A stretch of 5,015 bases of DNA, taken from Desulfuromusa sp. (GTDB taxonomy: Bacteria; Desulfobacterota; Desulfuromonadia; Desulfuromonadales; Geopsychrobacteraceae). The stretch is from contig JAOZLQ010000167.1 in assembly GCA_029934755.1 (NCBI GenBank), positions 1-5,015 on the forward strand. Direction: 5' to 3'. Below are positions 1-5,015 of the stretch, piece by piece. Made by a program: the position numbers and the translations under genes. The notes under the pieces were generated by a model. It made no database searches, was not told the DNA's origin, and worked only from the letters and a program-made list of their open reading frames with translations. Numbering within the stretch: position 1 is the first letter of the stretch; each line of letters starts with the position of its first letter.

Positions 1-1332
1 TGGAATAAAGCCTTGACGGAAGAGGAAATCGGCGCAATCGGTACCATGATCAGTCCCTCCTGCTCAGGAACTTGTTATTCTGATCCAGTTGCAGAATACA
101 GCATGGAGAATTCTCCCTGGAATGGAATTACCGGAGAAGTTAAAGATACCGCGGGAAGCACTGAAGAAAACGGCACTGCAACACAAAGTGGTACTGGTAT
201 CATGCCAAACCAGACAGCTATTTCCAGCGGAAAAACCTGCCGCTCAGGGCAATTCACCCGAGTTGACACGTCCAATGGCGGTTATCTTGATCTGGGTGAT
301 CCAGCTATTCTTGACCCGGGCACCAGCCCTTGGTCTATGTCGGTCTGGATCAACTGGGATGGTTCCAGTGGGGAAAACATTATTTACAACAAAGAAAATC
401 TATATGAAGCCAGAGTGTCTGGAGGATACGTCCATTATGCATTGATGCCTGACTGGGCCTGGTACGGTGACTCCAGTTTTCCAGTCACTGCTGGCACTTG
501 GTATCATTTAACTGTCATTTACGATGGTGAACAGCAAATGATGTATAGAAACGGGCAATTGGTCTACTCCAGAAGCAATACTGGGGCTATGGGCAGCAAT
601 TCCAGCAGGTTCCTCATTGGAGCAAGAGGATCAACAGTACCACGTAATTTTTTTGGTGGCATGATCGATGAGGTTCGCATCTACGACAGAGCCTTAGCTA
701 CCAACGAAGTGACTGAAGTGTATAACAGTAGTGCCAGCTGTCCGGCCGATTACCCGATGATTACAACAGTGTCTCTGGCAGATGGGACTCTCGGCTCACC
801 TTATAGCGACATTCCAAGCGCTAGCGGCGGGGAACTACCTTATGGTTGGGATCTGCTTAGCTCCGGCGTCAGCGGCCTAAGTATTTCTGATCATAATACT
901 GGAGAAATTCAGGGAACCATTAACAGTTGTGCCGGTGATTATAATGTTGAGGTGAGATTAACGGACAACAACAATACAACAGATATTAAATTACTGCCCA
1001 TAACCATTTACAACGGGAGTCTTTCTGTTTCATCTGCAACGGGAGGCTTCACCGATTGTAATACCGACCACGCCCAATCAACTCAATGCCAGATGGACAC
1101 GACCATATCAGGCGGATTAATCGGAAACCTGACTAACTGGGGTATTACCTGGCAATCGGGTAATCCCGGTGGCTTTGTGGTGAACAGCACCGGCGCAACA
1201 ACAGCCAGAATAGAACAGACCGGCAACTCTACAATCGGCAGCGGTTACCGGTTCCAGTTAACCGCTCAGGATGGAAACTGCCCAAGCAACACCCTGATAT
1301 CCGGGTGGTACAATGTGGACATAATAAATTAA
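1..1332 (+). CDS. Partial LamG-domain exported/surface protein (3' end; 443 residues visible)
   Basis: The frame is open from base 1, so the gene begins upstream; the first in-frame start-like codon (TTG at 13) is internal. The first visible residues, NKALTEEEI, are the typical last strand and helix of a LamG/Laminin_G_3 domain. A complete second LamG domain spans about residues 30-242 and ends in the same signature, IDEVRIYDRAL. Residues about 251-339 resemble the Ig-like He_PIG family (LADGTLGSPYS, SGGELPYGW, GEIQGT, YNVEVRLTDNN). The last 104 residues (about 340-443) are a Gly/Ser/Thr/Asn-rich domain I do not recognise. Eight cysteines are visible (21, 25, 80, 247, 310, 353, 363, 427), which suggests disulfides in an oxidising compartment. 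No C-terminal anchor such as LPXTG, PEP-CTERM or a hydrophobic tail is visible. LamG domains generally bind glycans or proteins, so an adhesive or pilus-tip role is possible but only inferred. The gene ends in TAA and converges on truA. Confidence 0.85.
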   Translation, partial: WNKALTEEEIGAIGTMISPSCSGTCYSDPVAEYSMENSPWNGITGEVKDTAGSTEENGTATQSGTGIMPNQTAISSGKTCRSGQFTRVDTSNGGYLDLGDPAILDPGTSPWSMSVWINWDGSSGENIIYNKENLYEARVSGGYVHYALMPDWAWYGDSSFPVTAGTWYHLTVIYDGEQQMMYRNGQLVYSRSNTGAMGSNSSRFLIGARGSTVPRNFFGGMIDEVRIYDRALATNEVTEVYNSSASCPADYPMITTVSLADGTLGSPYSDIPSASGGELPYGWDLLSSGVSGLSISDHNTGEIQGTINSCAGDYNVEVRLTDNNNTTDIKLLPITIYNGSLSVSSATGGFTDCNTDHAQSTQCQMDTTISGGLIGNLTNWGITWQSGNPGGFVVNSTGATTARIEQTGNSTIGSGYRFQLTAQDGNCPSNTLISGWYNVDIIN

Positions 1333-1346
1333 GATCTCTGGTAGTA

Positions 1347-1381
1347 CTCAGGGGACATATACTTGATACGAGTCCCCCGAA
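1347..1381. repeat. GGGGAC/GTCCCC inverted repeat in the convergent gap, possibly REP-like
   Basis: GGGGAC (1351-1356) and GTCCCC (1372-1377) form a perfect 6-bp stem around a 15-base loop, in the 73-base gap between the converging LamG gene and truA. There is no T-run after the stem on either strand, so it is not a standard intrinsic terminator. The string CTCA-GGGGACATATA resembles CTCACGGGGGACACATA at 2910-2926. Short GGGGACA palindromes of this look remind me of scattered REP-like elements mobilised by REP-associated tyrosine transposases. That link is from memory and unverified, and no transposase is in the window. Confidence 0.45.
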
Positions 1382-1405
1382 TACGGATTTGTCGGAACGC
1401 TTGAT

Positions 1406-2140
1406 TCAGTACCAAACTTTCATCAAGCAAAGTCCTTGTGCCGGAGCAGTTAATGGCGAAGGCGCAGAACCAGCATCGTTCAATAGTTCTTGAATGACAC
1501 TCACCGGTCTCTTACCACGACCAATCTGTACCAGCGTACCAACCATCATCCTGATCATATTCCTCAAAAAACCACTACCACGGATATCGATGTAAAGTAA
1601 TAAATCATCTTCACGAAAATCAATTGAAAATATTTCCCGGATAGTGGTATCAGCAGAACAACCAGAAGTACGAAACGCAGAAAAATCATGTTGGCCAAGA
1701 AAACTCTGCGCCGCTTGCTCCATTTTTTTAAGGTCAAGGGGCTTTTTCACCTGCCAGCTGATTTTTCGCTCCAAAGGTGAGCGAACCGGGTCACGTAAAA
1801 TAGTATAGCGATAATGTTTACCACGCGCAGAAAAACGCGCATGGAATTGATCATTAACTTTTTCTACATGGCGAACGGCAATATCATCAGGCAGAAATCG
1901 GTTTACACCTTCCCGCCAAGCAGTTAAAGGCAAGTCCCGCTCAGTCGTCAGATGACAAACCATCCCCTGAGCATGAACACCTGAATCGGTTCGTCCTGAA
2001 GAATACACGGTATGGATGATTCCAGTTAATTGGTGCAGTGCTTGCTCTAACCGTTGCTGCACAGACATACCGTTTGGCTGGTATTGCCAACCGACATAAT
2101 TGGTCCCGTCATAAGCAACGATCAGCTTAATTCTCACCAT
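1406..2140 (-). CDS. truA: tRNA pseudouridine(38-40) synthase TruA
   Basis: The product is a 244-residue cytoplasmic enzyme that isomerises uridine to pseudouridine at positions 38-40 of the tRNA anticodon arm. The N-terminus has the family pattern YDGTNYVGWQ (10-19). The catalytic motif SSGRTDSGVHAQG (47-59) contains the nucleophilic aspartate D52. FHARFSARGKHYRY (99-112) carries the conserved active-site tyrosine (Y110). GSGFLRNMIR followed by VGTLVQIGRG (188-209) is the C-terminal RNA-binding and active-site segment. Length is slightly below the E. coli protein but complete. The ATG at 2140 immediately follows the TAA of the EcfT-like gene with no intervening base. GGCAGG inside that gene's end supplies the ribosome site, so translational coupling is likely. 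No U-tract terminator is seen after the TGA stop. Confidence 0.97.
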   Translation of the reverse strand: MVRIKLIVAYDGTNYVGWQYQPNGMSVQQRLEQALHQLTGIIHTVYSSGRTDSGVHAQGMVCHLTTERDLPLTAWREGVNRFLPDDIAVRHVEKVNDQFHARFSARGKHYRYTILRDPVRSPLERKISWQVKKPLDLKKMEQAAQSFLGQHDFSAFRTSGCSADTTIREIFSIDFREDDLLLYIDIRGSGFLRNMIRMMVGTLVQIGRGKRPVSVIQELLNDAGSAPSPLTAPAQGLCLMKVWY

Positions 2141-2899
2141 TTAAACCTGCCAAAGAATAAAAATTAACAATATACCAAAAATTGACGTGATCAATGCGTG
2201 GCGGTCAAAAACAGCCCCGTTTTGATTGCCCATGTCCTCCAGCGGTTCAGTTCCAGATACGATATCTCTTGCCAGCTGATCAGCATGATCAAACAATCGG
2301 TTGAGCAAAGGTTCGATGTTATTGAGCCACCCTTTAAAACCAGACACCACCCCAGCACGTTCTTCTTTACTATCTGCTTTCAACAGCGCAACTTCCTTCT
2401 GAATCAGTGGGAAAAAATGGAGAACCAATAACAACATTCCTCCCGCCTCCTTAACTGGAACTCTCAACCGCTGCAATGGTGCCAAAAGGGTTGTCAATCC
2501 TGAAGCCATAGTTTCAGGGCGAGTTGTCCATGCCAGCAACAAGGAAAACAAAACAGCCAAAAGAAGTTGCACATCAATCATCAAACCACGCAGTAATCCA
2601 TCATAAGAAATCCAGCTAGTCCCAAATAGAGTCCGTCCAGGAGTAAAAAAAAGGTGGATAATCAGTGTAAAAAACAATAACCAACGCAACATTTTGATGA
2701 TGCGCCAGATGTCCTGGAACCCATGAATTGTAGCAGCAGCAGTAGTAAACCAGAGACAGGAAATGAAAAACAACCGTTGTGGATTGGATGCTGAGAACAT
2801 ACAAACAATGAGACCGAGGAGCAACAACAGCTTTACCCGTGAATCAAGACGGTGAAGAAAACTATTTCCTGGTCGATAAGCACTCTCAGTCACATCCAA
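2141..2899 (-). CDS. EcfT/CbiQ-family energy-coupling factor transporter transmembrane protein
   Basis: This 252-residue hydrophobic protein matches the CbiQ/EcfT family, the membrane scaffold that links two ABC ATPases to a vitamin- or metal-binding S component. The N-terminus has the family pattern YRPGNSFLHRLDSRVK (8-23). Hydrophobic segments lie near 24-38, 43-58, 73-86, 106-124 and 236-250. The core 126-164 (TRPETMASGL, LAPLQRLRVP, LHFFPLI) is characteristic. The region that normally holds the two Ala-Arg-Gly/Ser coupling motifs reads KADSKEERAG (174-183) and LARDIVSG (209-216), so both look degenerate. No ATPase or S component is in the window, so the substrate is unknown. The start is uncertain: no ATG fits. 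TTG at 2899 lies just after an in-frame TAG, and GTG at 2893 (codon 3) is the alternative; neither has a strong ribosome site. The gene lies 69 bases after leuB and abuts truA. Confidence 0.85.
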   Translation of the reverse strand: MDVTESAYRPGNSFLHRLDSRVKLLLLLGLIVCMFSASNPQRLFFISCLWFTTAAATIHGFQDIWRIIKMLRWLLFFTLIIHLFFTPGRTLFGTSWISYDGLLRGLMIDVQLLLAVLFSLLLAWTTRPETMASGLTTLLAPLQRLRVPVKEAGGMLLLVLHFFPLIQKEVALLKADSKEERAGVVSGFKGWLNNIEPLLNRLFDHADQLARDIVSGTEPLEDMGNQNGAVFDRHALITSIFGILLIFILWQV

Positions 2900-2907
2900 A
2901 ATCCACT

Positions 2908-2940
2908 AACTCACGGGGGACACATAGCCCCCCGTAAGTT
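2908..2940 (-). repeat. Strong 12-bp hairpin between leuB and the EcfT-like gene
   Basis: The arms are AACTCACGGGGG (2908-2919) and CCCCCGTAAGTT (2929-2940), with a 9-base loop. Read as minus-strand RNA, all 12 positions pair, with one U-G wobble; read as plus-strand RNA the same position is a C-A mismatch. That favours a role in the leuB transcript. It begins 28 bases after the leuB stop. No T-run follows directly (only TTTT about 7 bases later), so it is a poor intrinsic terminator. It may be a 3'-end stabiliser, a partial attenuator or a REP-like element. Its foot is 8 bases upstream of the TTG start of the EcfT-like gene, so it should cover that ribosome-binding region. Confidence 0.7.
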
Positions 2941-2968
2941 CAATCAATGATCATTAAGACTCAATCAG

Positions 2969-4060
2969 TTACCCAAGCTGAGAGATAATCGCGTCACCCA
3001 TTGCGGCAGTGTCGACTTTCTTCTCACTAGCACTTCCTTGATAAATATCACCCGTACGATAACCGTCATTCAAAACTTTTTCGACAGCAGCATTAATTGC
3101 ATCAGCCGCATCGATCATGCCGAAGGAATAACGCAACATCATCGAAGTAGAAAGAATCTGTGCAATCGGATTAGCGATCCCCTGTCCTGCGATATCGGGA
3201 GCACTGCCACCTGACGGCTCATACATGCCGAAAGACCCCTCCGCAAGAGAAGCCGAAGGCAACATACCGAGAGAACCAGTCAGCATTGCCGCTTCGTCAG
3301 AAATAATATCACCAAACATGTTGCCACACAGCATAACGTCAAACTGCTTTGGCCAGCGCACCAGTTGCATCGCCGCATTATCTACATACATATGAGAGAG
3401 TTCGACATCAGGATACTCTTTGGCAATCCGCGTGACAACTTCACGCCAGAGAACTGATGTCGACAAAACATTAGCTTTATCGATAGAGCAAACCTTGCTG
3501 CCACGCTTACGCGCTGCTTCAAAAGCAACGTGAGTAATTTTCTCAACTTCAGCAACGGAATATTTCATGGTATCGAAGCCGGTTCTTGCACCACCCTCTC
3601 CCTCAATTCCCTTAGGAGAAGCAAAATAAATTCCGCCGGTCAATTCGCGTACCACCAAAATATCAAAACCGCCCTCAATGACACTTTCTTTCAAGCTGGA
3701 AGCACCTGTCAAGGCAGGAAAAATAATCGCTGGACGAAGGTTGCAGAACAGGCCAAAAATTTTACGCAGAGGAAGCAAGGCACCCCGCTCTGGCTGCTCA
3801 TCCGGTGGCAAACTTTCCCATTTTGGGCCGCCAACACTGCCGAAAAGAATAGCATCAGAGTTTTTACAGATTTCAACGGTGCTATCGGGCAGCGCTTTAC
3901 CTTCCTTGTCAATGCCTGCACCACCAACATTAGCTAGCGTCCGTTCAAAACTGACATCATATTGTTTTTCTACAGCATCCAGCACCTTAAGTGCTTCTGC
4001 CATAACCTCAGGACCAATCCCATCACCAGGCAAAACTGCAACTTTAAAACGGTTAGCCAT
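2969..4060 (-). CDS. leuB: 3-isopropylmalate dehydrogenase
   Basis: LeuB oxidises and decarboxylates 3-isopropylmalate to 2-ketoisocaproate with NAD+, the third step of leucine biosynthesis, as a cytoplasmic homodimer. The 363-residue length equals that of the E. coli enzyme. Visible landmarks are LPGDGIGPEV (10-19), the substrate arginines R99 and R109 in LRKIFGLFCNLRP, and R138 with Y145 in VRELTGGIYF (the segment that separates LeuB from isocitrate dehydrogenases). K195 lies in SIDKANVL. Metal-binding aspartates D227, D251 and D255 follow, the last two inside the family signature NMFGDIISDEA. The NAD pocket is GSAPDIAGQGIANP (285-298), with D289 fitting NAD rather than NADP. All key residues are present. 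The ATG at 4060 follows a GGGAG ribosome site (4070-4074). leuC and leuD are not in the window, and leuB has its own promoter. Confidence 0.98.
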   Translation of the reverse strand: MANRFKVAVLPGDGIGPEVMAEALKVLDAVEKQYDVSFERTLANVGGAGIDKEGKALPDSTVEICKNSDAILFGSVGGPKWESLPPDEQPERGALLPLRKIFGLFCNLRPAIIFPALTGASSLKESVIEGGFDILVVRELTGGIYFASPKGIEGEGGARTGFDTMKYSVAEVEKITHVAFEAARKRGSKVCSIDKANVLSTSVLWREVVTRIAKEYPDVELSHMYVDNAAMQLVRWPKQFDVMLCGNMFGDIISDEAAMLTGSLGMLPSASLAEGSFGMYEPSGGSAPDIAGQGIANPIAQILSTSMMLRYSFGMIDAADAINAAVEKVLNDGYRTGDIYQGSASEKKVDTAAMGDAIISQLG

Positions 4061-4069
4061 ATCAATTTT

Positions 4070-4074
4070 CTCCC
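4070..4074 (-). promoter_or_regulatory. Ribosome binding site of leuB
   Basis: The minus strand reads GGGAG nine bases before the leuB ATG. It is a good match to the anti-16S core and supports the ATG at 4060, whose product begins directly with the conserved beta-strand leading to GDGIGPEV. Confidence 0.7.
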
Positions 4075-4091
4075 ATATAAAATTTCAGAAC

Positions 4092-4108
4092 CCCTCAAAT
4101 TCAGAGGG
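4092..4108 (-). other. Small hairpin in the leuB leader
   Basis: CCCTC (4092-4096) and GAGGG (4104-4108) form a 5-bp stem with a 7-base loop, extendable by one U-G pair in minus-strand RNA. It lies between the predicted transcription start (about 4115) and the ribosome site. The leader is only about 55 bases long, with no Leu-rich leader peptide and no T-box-like structure. Any effect would be on stability or translation and is unproven. Confidence 0.35.
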
Positions 4109-4121
4109 AAAAAGCGGCTAA

Positions 4122-4150
4122 ACTATAGGAAGCTGTAACTTTTTTGTCAA
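4122..4150 (-). promoter_or_regulatory. Sigma70-type promoter of leuB
   Basis: On the minus strand a perfect -35 box TTGACA (4145-4150) is followed by exactly 17 bases and the -10 box TATAGT (4122-4127), five of six matches to consensus. Transcription should start near 4115, giving a leader of about 55 bases before the leuB ATG at 4060. It points into leuB and probably drives leuB, the EcfT-like gene and truA, unless the hairpin at 2908-2940 interrupts transcription. This is one of the clearest regulatory signals in the window. Confidence 0.8.
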
Positions 4151-4285
4151 ACCATTTCTCTCGTGAGATACAATCTGACAGACCTCTGGAAGCAAGGGTC
4201 AAGATGTGTTATTGTCCCGTTCCATGCTTTATCAGTATTTGACCAAAACCCGATAGACTCCATCAGGAGATTATTGATGAAAATC

Positions 4286-4291
4286 AGGAGG
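4286..4291 (+). promoter_or_regulatory. AGGAGG ribosome binding site that fixes the GTG start of the DsbC-like gene
   Basis: A perfect AGGAGG lies five bases before GTG at 4297. The GTG frame then gives a good signal peptide. The nearby ATG at 4277 opens only a nine-codon frame (stop at 4304-4306) that overlaps the site, so the GTG is the start despite being non-ATG. Confidence 0.85.
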
Positions 4292-4296
4292 ATTAC

Positions 4297-5015
4297 GTGC
4301 GTCTAGCTATAATTGTTTTTCTTGTCATATTAAGTTCGCTGTCAGCATACGCAACCGACAACACCGATACCAATAAATCTCAGGTCGAAACACAACCATT
4401 GACCAAAGCAGCAGCGACCGAAGCACTACAGGGAATCCAAGGTGAAGTCATTTCGGTAGAACCCGCTGAGTTTCCTGGACTTTACCGTGTTGCTATGAGG
4501 ATGCAGGGGAAAGTTGTACCAATTTATCTCGATGCCAGTGGATCATACTTATTTACTGGAAGCATCATCCGGATCAAAGACCGAAAAAATCTGACCGAGG
4601 CACATTATCAGAAACTCAATCCTGTCGATACTGCAAGTATTCCACGGGAAGATGGGCTAACTCTGGGGAACCCAAATGCAACACAGCAGATATTTGTTTT
4701 CACCGATCCACACTGTCCCTTCTGCATTAAGCTTCACAAAGTGTTGAAAGAAGCAGTTAAAGTAAACCCTGACTTGGCATTTCATACTAAATTGATCCCC
4801 CTACAAAGCCCCGAAAAGATTATTCGAACTATTATCTGCAATAAATCGATGGAACAACTTGAGATGGCATTTTCCGGTCAAACGCTGCCCGAGCCAAATT
4901 GTGAAACGGATGCCGTTAAAGAGAACTCAAAGCTAGCCCAAAAACTTGGCATCCATGGGACTCCGACGCTGATTTTACCAAACGGATTCATTTCTCCTGG
5001 TTACCGTTCTCTGGA
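4297..5015 (+). CDS. DsbC-family periplasmic thiol:disulfide interchange protein (3' end cut by window)
   Basis: The product is probably a periplasmic disulfide isomerase or reductase. Residues 1-19 form a signal peptide: R at 2, a hydrophobic core AIIVFLVILSSL, and an AYA cleavage site. Residues about 35-110 resemble the DsbC N-terminal dimerisation domain (GIQGEVISVEP, GLYRVAM, GSYLFTGSI). The thioredoxin-fold part contains the active site CPFC at 140-143, preceded by FVFTDPH, and the cis-proline loop GTPTLI with P223. Two further cysteines, C181 and C202, are spaced much like the structural second disulfide of E. coli DsbC. The active-site dipeptide is PF, not the GY of E. coli DsbC, so redox behaviour could differ; DsbG (CPYC) is the other close comparison. 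The 239 codons visible cover nearly the whole expected length, with the last helix off the edge. It is divergent from leuB; I see no strong promoter in the 146 bases upstream. Confidence 0.9.
   Translation, partial: MRLAIIVFLVILSSLSAYATDNTDTNKSQVETQPLTKAAATEALQGIQGEVISVEPAEFPGLYRVAMRMQGKVVPIYLDASGSYLFTGSIIRIKDRKNLTEAHYQKLNPVDTASIPREDGLTLGNPNATQQIFVFTDPHCPFCIKLHKVLKEAVKVNPDLAFHTKLIPLQSPEKIIRTIICNKSMEQLEMAFSGQTLPEPNCETDAVKENSKLAQKLGIHGTPTLILPNGFISPGYRSL

Noticed and set aside
89..445. 118-codon open frame on + inside the LamG gene, and a 66-codon minus frame at 75-275
   Set aside because: Both are fully inside the LamG gene in other frames, show no family features and have no ribosome site of note.
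1351..1377. Intrinsic terminator for the LamG gene or truA
   Set aside because: The 6-bp stem with a 15-base loop lacks a T-tract on either side, so it is reported as an inverted repeat instead.
1305..1493. 62-codon + frame bridging the LamG end and truA
   Set aside because: It overlaps two well-supported genes and has no recognisable content.
2198..2804. Short frames on both strands inside the EcfT-like gene (2198-2431 +, 2616-2804 -)
   Set aside because: They are shadow frames within a clear membrane-protein gene.
2946..2955. Perfect 10-base palindrome AATGATCATT after leuB
   Set aside because: It is short, AT-rich and centred on GATC; this is plausible by chance and has no associated signal.
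4061..4115. Leucine attenuator or T-box in the leuB leader
   Set aside because: The leader is only about 55 bases, with one small hairpin and no Leu-codon-rich peptide or T-box motif.
3530..4121. Plus-strand frames of 135 and 147 codons and a 73-codon minus frame over leuB
   Set aside because: They are shadows of leuB, whose protein has every catalytic residue; their translations look like no protein family.
4207..4240. Possible promoters for the DsbC-like gene: extended -10 TGTTATTGT (4207-4215) and TTGTCC (4212-4217) with TATTTG (4236-4241)
   Set aside because: Neither has both boxes close to consensus, so neither is strong enough to annotate.
4277..4306. Nine-codon ATG frame overlapping the ribosome site of the DsbC-like gene, considered as a leader peptide
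   Set aside because: It has no ribosome site of its own, no run of regulatory codons, and its short length is expected by chance.

Overview
The window looks like an ordinary chromosomal stretch of a Gram-negative bacterium with moderate GC (mid-40s percent by eye). A signal-peptide-bearing DsbC-like oxidoreductase implies a periplasm. The gene mix fits Desulfobacterota of the Desulfuromonas/Geobacter type or a related proteobacterium. That placement is an impression from gene style, not a demonstrated assignment.

Layout. Positions 1-1332 (+) hold the 3' part of a large exported protein. It has the tail of one LamG (concanavalin A-like) domain, a complete second LamG domain, an Ig-like He_PIG-type domain and an unidentified C-terminal domain. 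A 73-base convergent gap follows, carrying a GGGGAC/GTCCCC inverted repeat. Positions 1406-4060 (-) hold three same-strand genes in transcription order: leuB (3-isopropylmalate dehydrogenase), an EcfT/CbiQ-type membrane protein, and truA (tRNA pseudouridine synthase A). The EcfT stop and the truA start abut exactly. A strong 12-bp hairpin sits between leuB and the EcfT gene. leuB has a near-consensus sigma70 promoter (TTGACA, 17 bases, TATAGT). Divergent from it, 4297-5015 (+) is a DsbC-family thiol:disulfide isomerase with a GTG start and a perfect AGGAGG ribosome site; it runs off the right edge.

How the genes relate. leuB is biosynthetic, truA is tRNA modification, and the EcfT-like protein would be the membrane core of an energy-coupling-factor vitamin or metal importer. 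No ATPase or substrate-binding S component is present here, so the three look like a co-transcribed set of convenience rather than one pathway. The LamG protein and the DsbC-like protein both belong outside the cytoplasm, but nothing ties them functionally beyond both being exported.

I found no convincing undescribed system. The points most worth a second look are the EcfT-like gene without visible partners and with degenerate coupling motifs, the hairpin overlapping its translation start, and the two similar GGGGACA-containing palindromes flanking truA-ecfT.
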